Shown piece by piece: positions 28,352-37,473 of a DNA stretch of 64,000 bases. A program made the position numbers and the translations under genes. Positions within the stretch are counted from its first letter, which is position 1, and every line of letters begins with the position of its first letter. The notes beneath the pieces were generated by a model. That model ran no database searches. It saw only the letters and a list, made by a program, of their open reading frames with translations, and was not told the DNA's origin. Location of the stretch: assembly GCF_002209535.1 (NCBI RefSeq), contig NZ_NJIG01000023.1:17494-81493 (forward strand). Reading direction: 5' to 3'. The stretch comes from Achromobacter marplatensis (lineage in GTDB: Bacteria > Pseudomonadota > Gammaproteobacteria > Burkholderiales > Burkholderiaceae_B).

Positions 28352-28368
28352 TTGGCATGTTCCTTGCT
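28352..28368 (+). promoter_or_regulatory. Sigma-54 promoter of the aldehyde dehydrogenase gene
   Basis: TTGGCATGTTCCTTGCT matches the -24/-12 consensus (YTGGCACGRNNNTTGCW) with the invariant GG and GC ten bases apart and two mismatches elsewhere. It ends 54 bases upstream of the start codon. Confidence 0.75.
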
Positions 28369-28421
28369 TGATACCGGATAGGCAGCCGACTGCCGCTATC
28401 CCAACAATATCGGAGACAAGC

Positions 28422-29951
28422 ATGGACATCGCGACCCGCATCACCCCGGACTCGTATGGCACCCGTCTGGACCTGAAAACGCAGTACGACAATTTCATTG
28501 ATGGAAAGTGGCAGAAGCCGGCAGACGGTGAGTACTTCGACAACGTCACTCCGGTGACCGGCCAGGTGCTGACCCGCAACGCGCGCTCCAAGGAGCGCGA
28601 CATCGATCTGGCGCTGGACGCCGCGCACCGCGCCGCGCCGAAATGGGGTGCGACCCCGGCCGCCGAACGCGCTCGCATGCTGATGCAGATCGCAGACGTG
28701 ATGGAAGCCAATCTGGAACGCCTGGCCACGGCCGAAACCTGGGACAACGGCAAACCCATCCGCGAAGCCCGCGCCGCCGACATCCCGCTGGCGATCGACC
28801 ACTTCCGCTATTTCGCCTCGTGCATCCGCAGCCAGGAAGGCGGCCTGTCCGAAATCGACAGCGACACCGTCGCCTATCACTTCAATGAACCGCTGGGCGT
28901 GGTCGGCCAGATCATCCCGTGGAATTTCCCCATCCTGATGGCCGCTTGGAAGCTGGCGCCTGCGCTGGCGGCGGGCAATTGCGTGGTACTCAAGCCCGCG
29001 GAACAGACGCCGCTAGGCATCCTGCTGCTGATGGAACTGATCGGCGACATCCTGCCCCCGGGCGTGGTGAACGTGGTCACGGGCTTCGGGCTGGAAGCCG
29101 GCAAGCCGCTGGCCTCCAGCAAGCGTATCGCCAAGATCGCCTTCACCGGCGAGACCACCACCGGCCGCCTGATCATGCAGTACGCGTCGCAGAACATCAT
29201 TCCAGTGACGCTGGAGCTGGGCGGCAAGTCGCCCAACATCTTCTTTGCCGACGTGGCCGCGCAAGACGACGACTTCCTGGACAAGGCGGTGGAGGGCTTC
29301 GTCATGTTCGCGCTGAACCAGGGCGAAGTGTGCACGTGCCCCAGCCGCGCGCTGATCCAGGAATCGCTCTACGACAAGTTCATGGAACGCGCCTTGAAGC
29401 GCGTAGCCGAGATCAAGCAGGGCAACCCACTGGACGGCGACACGATGCTGGGCGCGCAGGCGTCCACCGAGCAACTGGAGAAGATCCTGTCGTACCTGGA
29501 CATCGGCAAGCAGGAAGGCGCCGACGTGCTGGCCGGCGGCTCGCGCGCGCAGATGCAGGGCGCGCTGGAAGGCGGCTATTACGTGCAGCCCACGGTCTTC
29601 AAGGGCCACAACAAGATGCGCGTGTTCCAGGAAGAGATCTTCGGGCCGGTCGTGGCGGTGACGACGTTCAAGGACGCCGATGATGCGCTGGCTCTGGCCA
29701 ACGACACGCTATATGGCCTGGGCGCAGGTGTGTGGTCGCGCGACGCCAACACGTGCTATCGGATGGGCCGCGCCATCAAGGCCGGCCGTGTATGGACCAA
29801 CTGCTATCACGCCTATCCCGCGCACGCGGCGTTTGGCGGCTACAAGCAGTCGGGCATCGGACGCGAGAACCACAAGATGATGCTCAACCACTATCAGCAG
29901 ACGAAGAACCTGCTGGTGAGCTATTCGCCGAAGAAGCTGGGCTTTTTCTGA
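28422..29951 (+). CDS. NAD-dependent aldehyde dehydrogenase, AcoD/ExaC type
   Basis: This 509-residue enzyme oxidises an aldehyde, probably acetaldehyde. It shows the ALDH core motifs PWNFPILMAAWKLAPALAAG, LELGGKSPN with the general-base Glu, and the catalytic Cys segment NQGEVCTCPSRA. The start at 28422 follows a CGGAGA site. Divergence from an AcoR-type activator and linkage to a DUF779 gene fit an ethanol/acetoin catabolic unit. Confidence 0.93.
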   Translation: MDIATRITPDSYGTRLDLKTQYDNFIDGKWQKPADGEYFDNVTPVTGQVLTRNARSKERDIDLALDAAHRAAPKWGATPAAERARMLMQIADVMEANLERLATAETWDNGKPIREARAADIPLAIDHFRYFASCIRSQEGGLSEIDSDTVAYHFNEPLGVVGQIIPWNFPILMAAWKLAPALAAGNCVVLKPAEQTPLGILLLMELIGDILPPGVVNVVTGFGLEAGKPLASSKRIAKIAFTGETTTGRLIMQYASQNIIPVTLELGGKSPNIFFADVAAQDDDFLDKAVEGFVMFALNQGEVCTCPSRALIQESLYDKFMERALKRVAEIKQGNPLDGDTMLGAQASTEQLEKILSYLDIGKQEGADVLAGGSRAQMQGALEGGYYVQPTVFKGHNKMRVFQEEIFGPVVAVTTFKDADDALALANDTLYGLGAGVWSRDANTCYRMGRAIKAGRVWTNCYHAYPAHAAFGGYKQSGIGRENHKMMLNHYQQTKNLLVSYSPKKLGFF

Positions 29952-29964
29952 TCGTCAACCTGCG

Positions 29965-30000
29965 GCCGGCGCGCCGGGCCTTCGGGCCTGGCGCGCCGGC
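29965..30000 (+). other. Very stable UUCG hairpin between aldehyde dehydrogenase and DUF779 genes
   Basis: A stem of 15 Watson-Crick pairs plus one G-T wobble closes on a TTCG tetraloop. No T run follows, so it looks more like an mRNA stabiliser or processing barrier than a classic terminator. Confidence 0.7.
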
Positions 30001-30022
30001 GCTCCCGGATAGGAATGACGCC

Positions 30023-30400
30023 ATGACAGAGCACACGCCGCGCGTGGTCGCGACCGACGAGGCGCGCCAGTTGATCGATACCTTGCGGACCAAGCACGGC
30101 CCCTTGATGTTCCACCAGTCGGGCGGTTGCTGCGACGGCAGTTCGCCCATGTGCTATGCGCTGGGCGAATTCATGGTGGGCGGCTCGGACGTCCTGCTGG
30201 GCGACCTGGAGGGGTGCCCGTTCTACATGGGCGAGGACCAGTTCGCTTATTGGGAGCACACGCAGCTGATCATCGACGCCGTGCCCGGCCGGGGCGGCGC
30301 CTTTTCGCTGGACAGCGCGGAAGGCAAGCGCTTCCTGCTGCGCTCCCGGCTGTATTCGGACGAGGAATGGGCGCAGGTGGCCCCGGTCACGAAGGGGTGA
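30023..30400 (+). CDS. DUF779 domain protein
   Basis: This 125-residue protein belongs to the DUF779 family, commonly found beside AcoD/ExaC-type aldehyde dehydrogenases. It has the conserved Cys-rich segment FHQSGGCCDGSSPMC and GCPFYMGEDQF. The function is unknown; the Cys pair suggests metal or redox chemistry. It lies 71 bases after the dehydrogenase gene, separated by the UUCG hairpin. Confidence 0.9.
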   Translation: MTEHTPRVVATDEARQLIDTLRTKHGPLMFHQSGGCCDGSSPMCYALGEFMVGGSDVLLGDLEGCPFYMGEDQFAYWEHTQLIIDAVPGRGGAFSLDSAEGKRFLLRSRLYSDEEWAQVAPVTKG

Positions 30401-30563
30401 AGGAACCGCCCTTGTTGCCTGGGCCGTGGCCGGCCGGGTCTTGCGCCTGCCCCGCCAGCTTCCACTGGAACGAGACGCGCCGGATGCGGGCGGCGCGGAA
30501 TTGCGTGAACGAACGGCCGCCCGGCATGGGCGCGCCGCGATAGGCACTACTTGCGTTTTTCAT
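30387..30563 (-). CDS. Small basic protein coupled to the HCCA isomerase gene
   Basis: This 58-residue ORF starts with an ATG that overlaps the stop of the upstream isomerase gene (ATGA), so it could be translated by coupling. Most codons end in G or C, as expected for coding sequence here. The protein is basic, rich in Gly, Arg and Ser, and I recognise no domain. Its end overlaps the convergent DUF779 gene by 14 bases. It may be a real small gene or chance. Confidence 0.4.
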   Translation of the reverse strand: MKNASSAYRGAPMPGGRSFTQFRAARIRRVSFQWKLAGQAQDPAGHGPGNKGGSFTPS

Positions 30564-31171
30564 CGTTGGGCCCACTCCAGGGCGTCTTCAAGCCGGTCAT
30601 TACCCCAGAACATTTCATCGCCCACGAAGAACGTGGGCGCGCCGAACACGCCGAGGTCGCGGGCGCGGTCCACCTGCCGGCGCAGCGCCTCCTTGGCGGC
30701 CTCGGACTTGGCTTGGGTGATCAGGGCGTCCGCGTCCAGCGACAGCTGGGTCAGCAAGCCATGCACGACGTCTTCGGCTTGGATGTCCAGGTCATGCTGG
30801 AAGTTGGCGCGAAACACCGCCAGGCAGAAATCGCGGCCCCAGGGTTCGTCCTGCCCCAGCAGGCCGATGCGGGCCGGCAGCACGCTCATGCGCGGAAACA
30901 GGCGCGGACGGTTGTAGACCACGCTGTATTTGTCGGCCAGGCGGGCGATGTCGCGCATCATGTACGCGCCCTTGCCCGGGAACAGCCGGAACGGCGTGTC
31001 GTTCCATCCCTGCGCCTGGAAGATCGGGCCCAGCAGGAAGGGACGCAGGTCGACCCGCACGCCGGCCGCCTGCGCCAGGGCGTCGACCCGCTCAATCGCC
31101 AGATAGCTGTAGGGGCTGGCGAAATCGAACCACATCTGCACGCGGGGCGAGTCAGGCAACGGCGCGGTCAT
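30560..31171 (-). CDS. DsbA-family 2-hydroxychromene-2-carboxylate isomerase-like protein
   Basis: This 203-residue protein has a thioredoxin-like kappa-GST fold. The N-terminal DFASPYSYLA contains the Ser that replaces the Cys of DsbA, and GVFGAPTFFVGDEMFWGNDR carries the cis-Pro and the C-terminal conserved segment. Family members isomerise 2-hydroxychromene-2-carboxylate in naphthalene breakdown or act as glutathione-dependent isomerases. No naphthalene pathway genes are near. It is divergent from a LysR gene. Confidence 0.88.
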   Translation of the reverse strand: MTAPLPDSPRVQMWFDFASPYSYLAIERVDALAQAAGVRVDLRPFLLGPIFQAQGWNDTPFRLFPGKGAYMMRDIARLADKYSVVYNRPRLFPRMSVLPARIGLLGQDEPWGRDFCLAVFRANFQHDLDIQAEDVVHGLLTQLSLDADALITQAKSEAAKEALRRQVDRARDLGVFGAPTFFVGDEMFWGNDRLEDALEWAQR

Positions 31172-31299
31172 CACGGGTACTCCGGCGGAAAAGGTGGCGC
31201 TACGGCGCAGGCAATGCGCCCGTCGCAGCCTGTTATTGAACGCCGTCGGCGTATTATTGCTCAAGCGACATTTCCGTCTGATACGCATGAGTTTCACGA

Positions 31300-32232
31300 A
31301 TGCCATATCCGCTGGCCAAACTTCCTCCGCTTGACCTCGTCCGAGGCTTTGTCGCCGTGGGCCGCCGCATGAGCATCACGCTGGCCGCGCAGGATCTGCA
31401 TGTGACGCAGTCAGCCGTCAGCCGCCAGATCCGGGCGCTGGAGGCGCATCTGGGCGTGCCGTTGCTGGTGCGGGGTTTTCGCAGCGTGTCGTTCACGTCG
31501 GAAGGTGCGCAACTGTTCCGCATGGCCGACGTGTGGCTGAGCCAGCTGGGCGACCTGACCGAACAGCTGCGCGCCCCCGAACGGCGCACGCCGGTCACGG
31601 TGACCACGACCATCGGCGTGGCGTCCCTGTGGCTGCTGCCCCGGTTGGGGGAGTTCCAGGCGGCGCACCCGCATATCGACGTGCGCGTGGCCGCCGACAA
31701 CCGCCTGATCGACATCGACCGCGAAAGCGTGGACATCGCCATCCGCTACAGCCCGCGCGAGATGGTGCCGGACGGAGCAGTCTGGCTATTCGGGGAATCC
31801 GTGATGCCGGTGGCACATCCGTCCCTGCAAGCGCGCGAGCTGGACGCCCGCGAATTGCAACGCCATGTATTGCTGGAATTCGACGACCCGACCCGCCCCT
31901 GGCTGCAATGGTCCGAATGGCTGAACGCGCGCGGGCTGGGCCGCACCCGCGCCAAGGGCATGCTGCGCTTTAACCAGTACGACCAGATCGTGCTTGCCGC
32001 GCTGGCGGGCCACGGCATCGCACTGGGCCGGCTGGCGTTGATCGCGCCCATGCTGGCGGACGGCCGGCTGGAGGCGGTGGGCGGGCAGGCGGCCCGCGCG
32101 ACAGAACATGCCTACTGGCTGGTGCGCAACGCGCGCCGCAGCACGCCGGACGCCGATGGGGTGGCGCAGTGGCTGACCGAACAGGCCGCCATGACCGCGC
32201 GCGATCTGTCCCCCGCGACGCATACTGGTTAA
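31300..32232 (+). CDS. LysR-family regulator, GcvA-like
   Basis: This 310-residue regulator has an N-terminal helix-turn-helix (LVRGFVAVGRRMSITLAAQD, VTQSAVSRQIRALEAHLG) and a GcvA-type effector domain (TTTIGVASLWLLPRLGEFQ, DIAIRYS). It is divergent from the HCCA isomerase-like gene with a 128-base gap and probably regulates it. Confidence 0.9.
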   Translation: MPYPLAKLPPLDLVRGFVAVGRRMSITLAAQDLHVTQSAVSRQIRALEAHLGVPLLVRGFRSVSFTSEGAQLFRMADVWLSQLGDLTEQLRAPERRTPVTVTTTIGVASLWLLPRLGEFQAAHPHIDVRVAADNRLIDIDRESVDIAIRYSPREMVPDGAVWLFGESVMPVAHPSLQARELDARELQRHVLLEFDDPTRPWLQWSEWLNARGLGRTRAKGMLRFNQYDQIVLAALAGHGIALGRLALIAPMLADGRLEAVGGQAARATEHAYWLVRNARRSTPDADGVAQWLTEQAAMTARDLSPATHTG

Positions 32233-32259
32233 GCCCGGTACGCCTCCATCACAAAGCTA

Positions 32260-32273
32260 TACAAACCTTTGTA
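32260..32273. promoter_or_regulatory. Perfect inverted repeat upstream of the sulfatase gene
   Basis: TACAAA-CC-TTTGTA is a perfect palindrome in the 277-base gap between the LysR and sulfatase genes. The motif TGTACATT occurs twice close by. It may be a regulatory site; nothing else in the gap is recognisable. Confidence 0.3.
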
Positions 32274-32509
32274 CATTCGGGCCCGGCCCCCTGTACATTT
32301 CGCGCTGCATGGCGAACGGCCGCGTTAAACCCACCACGAAAAGCCCCGATCGCTCGCTGCCATTCCGCCCCTAGGGGCTGCGCCCCCCTGGACACGGGCC
32401 GGAATCTCTTTCATGCGCCATCCCCCCGCGCCGGTCTCGCCCGACAGGACCGCGGGCATCCTATTGCCGCTATCTGCGTGTTGGCCGATAGCTCCTTCCC
32501 CCGGTGCAA

Positions 32510-34570
32510 ATGAAGCGTTTTCCTCCAGCGTACGCGTGGCAAGACTGGTTTCTCAACGTCCAACGCGCGTTCCTGCTTATCCTGGCGCCCTGGCTGGTCA
32601 GCGTGCTGGCGCAGTTTGCAGGCCGCGCCTACCTGCTTGCGACCTATGCGCCGCCAGCGACCTATGCGGCGCGTCCGCAGGACGTGGGCAAGTCGCTCGG
32701 CGTCGGGCTGCTGTTCGACATCAAGGTGACGAGCATCGTCTTTTCGGCCTTGCTGCTGCTGGCGATGCTGGCCGCCGGCAGCCGGGCCTTGCACGCGCGC
32801 TGGCTGCGCTGGATGCCCGGCGTGGGCGCCGGCCTGGCCGCCCTGTTCGCGGCCTCGACGGTAGTGACGGTCTGCTACTACGCCACGTTTTCGCGGTCGA
32901 TCGACATCTTCGTATTTGGCCTGATCGATGACGACACCCGCGCCATCGCGATGACGCTGTGGCACGGCTACCCCGTGGCGCAGGCAGGGCTGCTGCTGTC
33001 GGCAGTGCTGGCCTCTACGTGGTGGTTGGGCACACGCTGGCAACGGCGCGTGCAGCGCCTCCCGCTGCGGCGCCGCGCGCTGGCCCCGGCTGCGCTGCGT
33101 GTGCTGCTGATCGTCGCGATCACCGTGCTGGCGTGCCGCGGATCGCTGGGCCGCTTCCCCTTGAACAAGGACGACACCAGCATCTCCAGCGTGCGGCTCT
33201 TGAACGACATTACCCCCAATGGCATTTCGTCGTTTTTCTGGGCCCTGGCCGAACGCGGCAACGACAAGCGCTTCCAACCGGTCACGGCGGCAGCGGGCCA
33301 GGCGCTGTACGAGCGCTTCCTCGGCCACCCCGCGCAGGGCCTGCAACCCTTCATGGCCGTCACCGCGGCCAATCCGGCGGCCCGCGCGCGGCGGCCGCAC
33401 GTCGTGCTGCAGGTCATGGAAAGCATGGGGCACCACCTGAACGCCTATGACCAGCCGGGACGCGACCTGCTGGGCGCGCTGCGGCCGCATTGGCAACAGG
33501 ACTGGCGCTTCGATCGCTTCCTGTCGGAAGGCAACGGCACCATCGATTCGCTGTCGCGCCTGCTGGTGCGCAGCCCGGTGTCCGCCATCGGCCAATCTTC
33601 GGCGGCCGACGCCGAGTTCGCCAGCAACGCCTTCGCGCCGTATCTGGCACGGGGCTACCGCGTGCTCTTCGTCACGTCAGGCGCCGCCACATGGCGCAAC
33701 CTGGGCACGTTCGCCACGCATCTGGGCGCCCATGAATTCATCGACCAGCAGTCCCTGCGAGCCCGTTATCCCGAGGCCGAAGCCGGCACCTGGGGCGTCC
33801 CCGACGAGTACATGTTCCGCTACATCGAAAGCCGCTTGGCCGAGGCGGACCCGGACGGTGCGCCGCTCTTCATCATCGCGTTGTCCACCACGCATCACCC
33901 GCCGTTCCTCATTCCCGAAGGCGGCAAGCACGGCGACCTGCCGCTGTACGACGTGACGCGCCAGCCGTACTTCAAAGCCTGGGATGGCCTTGCCGACGCC
34001 TTCGACACGCTGCGCTACGCCAACGACCAGCTGGGACGTTTCCTGACACGCGTGAAGGCCTCTGCCAGCGGCAGCCGCACCATCGTAGCGGTCACGGGCG
34101 ATCACAACCTGTTGGGCATCGATTACCAGGACGACAAGGACGCGGCCTTGGCGCGCGCGGTGCCGTTCTACCTGTACGTGCCACCCGCCTATCGGGCCGG
34201 CGCCACGTATGACCCGGCGCGCGTGGGCAGCCACAAGGACATCATGCCAACGCTGTACCAATTGAGCTTGCCGGACACGCCTTACTTTCGCACCGGCTGC
34301 AACCTGCTGGCCGCGCGGACGGACCCGGTATGGTGCTTCGGGATGAACGACCCGGACGTGACGATCACGCAAGAGGGCGCCTACCGTCAGACCCGGCCGG
34401 GCAAGATCCTGCCGTGGGCCGGCCCCGCCGGCCTGGCGCTGGCCCGCGAGCAGGACACCTCGCCCGCACAGCTGGCCGAGCAGAAGCGCCTGCGCGCCTA
34501 TCCCGACCTGCTGCGCTGGCAGATGAACCATCAGGTGCAGACGCAGCCGCACCCCCACCCGCGGCCATAG
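32510..34570 (+). CDS. Membrane sulfatase / LTA synthase-family protein
   Basis: This 686-residue protein has an N-terminal region with about five transmembrane segments (residues 15-215) followed by a periplasmic sulfatase/phosphotransferase domain. The catalytic Thr probably lies in SEGNGTIDSL, and metal ligands in STTHHPPF and VTGDHNLLG. Such enzymes transfer phosphoglycerol or phosphoethanolamine to envelope polymers. The ATG at 32510 is chosen; a GTG two codons upstream is possible and neither has a good ribosome-binding site. The substrate is unknown. Confidence 0.85.
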   Translation: MKRFPPAYAWQDWFLNVQRAFLLILAPWLVSVLAQFAGRAYLLATYAPPATYAARPQDVGKSLGVGLLFDIKVTSIVFSALLLLAMLAAGSRALHARWLRWMPGVGAGLAALFAASTVVTVCYYATFSRSIDIFVFGLIDDDTRAIAMTLWHGYPVAQAGLLLSAVLASTWWLGTRWQRRVQRLPLRRRALAPAALRVLLIVAITVLACRGSLGRFPLNKDDTSISSVRLLNDITPNGISSFFWALAERGNDKRFQPVTAAAGQALYERFLGHPAQGLQPFMAVTAANPAARARRPHVVLQVMESMGHHLNAYDQPGRDLLGALRPHWQQDWRFDRFLSEGNGTIDSLSRLLVRSPVSAIGQSSAADAEFASNAFAPYLARGYRVLFVTSGAATWRNLGTFATHLGAHEFIDQQSLRARYPEAEAGTWGVPDEYMFRYIESRLAEADPDGAPLFIIALSTTHHPPFLIPEGGKHGDLPLYDVTRQPYFKAWDGLADAFDTLRYANDQLGRFLTRVKASASGSRTIVAVTGDHNLLGIDYQDDKDAALARAVPFYLYVPPAYRAGATYDPARVGSHKDIMPTLYQLSLPDTPYFRTGCNLLAARTDPVWCFGMNDPDVTITQEGAYRQTRPGKILPWAGPAGLALAREQDTSPAQLAEQKRLRAYPDLLRWQMNHQVQTQPHPHPRP

Positions 34571-34589
34571 CCCCGCCTGGTCGATCCGT

Positions 34590-35651
34590 TTATTCCACGC
34601 GTACCTGCGCGTCGCCGGTGGTCATCTCGCCCACCACGGCAGCCTGCTCGAAGCCCTGACTGCGGAACAGGTCCAGCACGGCGTCCGCGGCCTCGGGTGC
34701 GCAGGCCACGAGCAACCCCCCGGACGTCTGCGGATCGGTCAGCAAGGCGCGCTGCGTGTCGGTGACCGCTGCGCCCAGCTGCACCGAGCCCCCATAGGAC
34801 GCCCAGTTGCGGCCGGACGCGCCCGTGATCACGCCATCGGCCGCGAAGGCCTGCACGCCCGGCAACCAGGGCAAGGCCTCCAGGCGCAGCCGCGCGGTCA
34901 GCTTCGCGCCGCGCGCCATCTCCAGCGCATGGCCCAAAAGGCCGAAGCCCGTCACGTCGGTGATCGCGTGCACGCCGTCCAGCGCGGCCAGCGCCGGGCC
35001 GGGGCGGTTCAGGCGCGTGGTCGTGTCGATCATCACGCGGTAGCCCGCATCGTCCAGCCGGTTCTTCTTCAGCGCGGCCGACAGGATGCCCACGCCCAGC
35101 GCCTTGCCCAGGATCAGCACGTCGCCCGCCCGCGCATCCGCGTTGCGCTTGAGACGGCCGGGGTGCACCAGGCCCATCGCCGCCAGACCGTAGATCGGCT
35201 CGACGGAATCGATGCTGTGGCCGCCCGCGACCGGAATGCCCGCGTCCTCGCAGACCGATTCGCCGCCGCGCAGGATGTCGGCGATGACGCTATGCGGCAG
35301 CACGTTGATCGGCATGCCGACGATGGCCAGCGCCATGATGGGCGTGCCGCCCATCGCGTATACGTCCGACAGCGCGTTCGTGGCCGCGATGCGGCCGAAG
35401 TCGAACGGGTCGTCCACGATGGGCATGAAGAAGTCGGTGGTGGCGATGAGCGCCTGCTCGTCGTTCAAGCGGTAGACCGCGGCGTCGTCGGCGGTCTCGG
35501 TGCCCACCATCAGGTTCGGATAGCTGGCGGCGGGGCCGAAACGCTTGAGCAGTTCGGACAACACCCCGGGCGCGATCTTGCAGCCACAGCCGCCCCCGTG
35601 GGACAACGACGTCAAACGCGGCACGGCCGCCGTGGCAACATCCTGGGTCAT
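34590..35651 (-). CDS. selD: Selenide, water dikinase
   Basis: This 353-residue enzyme makes selenophosphate from selenide and ATP, the selenium donor for Sec-tRNA synthesis. The active-site loop is SHGGGCGCKI, with Cys (not Sec) at the catalytic position. Other motifs are DDAAVYRL, TDFFMPIVDDPFDFG and LTDPQTSGGLL. The start at 35651 has a GGAG site. It lies on the same strand as the fdh-selABC genes but is separated from them by two plus-strand genes. Confidence 0.96.
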   Translation of the reverse strand: MTQDVATAAVPRLTSLSHGGGCGCKIAPGVLSELLKRFGPAASYPNLMVGTETADDAAVYRLNDEQALIATTDFFMPIVDDPFDFGRIAATNALSDVYAMGGTPIMALAIVGMPINVLPHSVIADILRGGESVCEDAGIPVAGGHSIDSVEPIYGLAAMGLVHPGRLKRNADARAGDVLILGKALGVGILSAALKKNRLDDAGYRVMIDTTTRLNRPGPALAALDGVHAITDVTGFGLLGHALEMARGAKLTARLRLEALPWLPGVQAFAADGVITGASGRNWASYGGSVQLGAAVTDTQRALLTDPQTSGGLLVACAPEAADAVLDLFRSQGFEQAAVVGEMTTGDAQVRVE

Positions 35652-35803
35652 TTCAATCTCCATGGGTCAATGGAAAAAGGATAGCACCGCCGCCGAGGTT
35701 GGCTCTATGATGATCCGGCAGGATGCGTAGGAGCACACCCCAAGGGACGGCCGCCCGGCCAAGGGCGCACCGATAGCCAAACTTCACCGTGCGTGAGGGC
35801 TTC

Positions 35804-36904
35804 ATGGATCGCCGACACTTTCTCCGACTCTCCGGCGCATTGTGCGCCGCCACAACCGCGTTGCCGCAAGCGCTGCGCGCCCAGCAGGCTCCCGTCAGCG
35901 CCGACTGGCGCAGCTTTGAACTGACCACCGACATCAGCGTGAAAGACCCCGGCGCGCACACGCGCATCTGGGTGCCGGTGCCGTACGCCACCGACACGCC
36001 GTACCAGCGCGGCGCGCAAAGCACCTGGCAGGTCAGCGGCGGCGGCACCGCCCAGCTGATGCGGGCGCCCGGCTACGACGTGCAGATGCTGGCCGTGCAA
36101 TGGCCCGATGCCCAGGCCCCGCGCAACGTCACCGTGACCAGCCGCTTCCAGACGCGCAATCGCCGGGTCGACCTGACGCAGCCGCCGCCCTCGGACGCGG
36201 TGCTTGAACGCCCCGCCGCGCTGCGCGAGTTCCTGAAACCCACCGCGTTGCTGCCCACCGACGGCATCGTCAAGACCACCGCGGACCAGATCACCCGCGG
36301 CCACCAGGGCAACCTGGCGCGCGCCCGCGCCATCTACGAATGGGTGGTGGAAAATACCTGCAGGACGGCCGCGACCCGCGGCTGCGGCGTGGGCGACGTG
36401 CGCTACATGCTGACGGCGAACGACCTGAACGGCAAATGCGCCGACATCAACGCGCTGTTCGTGGCCCTGGCCCGCGCCGCCGGCATCCCCGCACGCGACG
36501 CCTATGGCTTGCGCGTGGCCAATTCCGAGCTGGGCTACAAGAGCCTGGGCAAGGCCGGCGACGTCACGAAAGCCCAACACTGCCGCGCCGAATTCTACGC
36601 CGCCGACTATGGCTGGATTCCGGTCGACCCCGCCGACGTGCGCAAGGTCATGCTGGAAGAGCCGCCGGGCGAATTGCCGCTGACCGACGCGAAGGTGCGC
36701 GCCGCGCGCGTCATGCTGTTTGGCGCGTGGGAAATGAATTGGGTCGCGTACAACCACGGCCACGACGTCGTGCTGCCGGGCTCGGCGCATGACCCGGTGC
36801 CCTTCCTGATGTATCCCAACGGCGAGACCAGCGCGGGACGGCTGGACAGCCTGGACCCCGACAGCTTCAGCTACAAGCTCAGCGCCAAACCCGTCGCCAT
36901 CTGA
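35804..36904 (+). CDS. Exported transglutaminase-like protein
   Basis: This 366-residue protein has a Tat-like signal (DRRHFLRLSGALCAATT) and a transglutaminase-like core with Cys in NGKCADINALFVALARAAGIPAR, His in QHCRAEFYAADYGWIPVDPAD and the following Asp. Proteins of this fold are often periplasmic peptidases or cross-linking enzymes; the substrate is unknown. A TlpA-like gene follows after 23 bases and probably shares its transcript. Confidence 0.88.
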   Translation: MDRRHFLRLSGALCAATTALPQALRAQQAPVSADWRSFELTTDISVKDPGAHTRIWVPVPYATDTPYQRGAQSTWQVSGGGTAQLMRAPGYDVQMLAVQWPDAQAPRNVTVTSRFQTRNRRVDLTQPPPSDAVLERPAALREFLKPTALLPTDGIVKTTADQITRGHQGNLARARAIYEWVVENTCRTAATRGCGVGDVRYMLTANDLNGKCADINALFVALARAAGIPARDAYGLRVANSELGYKSLGKAGDVTKAQHCRAEFYAADYGWIPVDPADVRKVMLEEPPGELPLTDAKVRAARVMLFGAWEMNWVAYNHGHDVVLPGSAHDPVPFLMYPNGETSAGRLDSLDPDSFSYKLSAKPVAI

Positions 36905-36927
36905 CCCCGCCCGCGGAGGAAGCCGCC

Positions 36928-37467
36928 TTGATCAGCCGTCGCCGCCTGCTGCAATCCGGCCTGTCGCTGGCCGCCCTGCCCCGCTGGGCGCGGGCCGCCA
37001 GCGACTCGGCGCTGAAAACCGCCACCGGCCCCGACTGGGCGCCTTGGACTGCGCCCACGCCCGCCCTCGTCCTGCCCGACCTGGCCGGGCGCGAACAGAA
37101 GCTCTAGGCCTGGCGCGGCAACGTCGTCATCGTCAGTTTCTGGGCTACCTGGTGCGAACCCTGCCGCGATGAAATCCCCCTGATGTCCGCCATGGCCAAG
37201 CGCCACCGCGAAGAAGGCTTGCGGCTGGTCGCCGTGAACGTGGGCGAAGCGCTGGGCAAGGTCTCGACCTTCCTGGCGAAATGGCCCGTGGCCGGCACGG
37301 TGCTGCATGACCGCAACAGCGCGGCGTCCAAGAAATGGGAGGCGATCGGATTGCCCGCGAACTACCTGGTGGACCGCGCCGGGTCGATCCGGTATTGGCA
37401 TCTGGGGGAACTGGACTGGCGGGCGGACCGCGTGACGGGCGTGGTGACGCGCATGCTGCGCAGTTGA
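36928..37467 (+). pseudogene. TlpA/ResA-like thioredoxin, interrupted by an amber codon
   Basis: A reading frame of 180 codons begins with TTG at 36928, behind a GGAGGA site, and encodes a Tat-like signal (SRRRLLQSGLSLAALP) and a thioredoxin fold with active site CEPC in VSFWATWCEPCRDEIPL. It is stopped at codon 60 by TAG (37105-37107), just before AWRGNVV. A single change from GAG or CAG would explain it. The rest of the frame is intact to 37467, including the cis-Pro region GLPANYLVD. Restart at the later ATG (37183) would lose the CxxC. It is probably a recent nonsense mutation or a sequence error. Confidence 0.85.
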
Positions 37468-37473
37468 AGAGGG

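Noticed and set aside
34590..35651. SelD as a selenoprotein itself
   Set aside because: The active-site position is Cys in GGGCGCKI and the frame contains no internal TGA.
37105..37107. TAG in the TlpA-like gene read as pyrrolysine or selenocysteine
   Set aside because: Selenocysteine uses UGA, not UAG, and there is no sign of pyl genes; a nonsense change is simpler.
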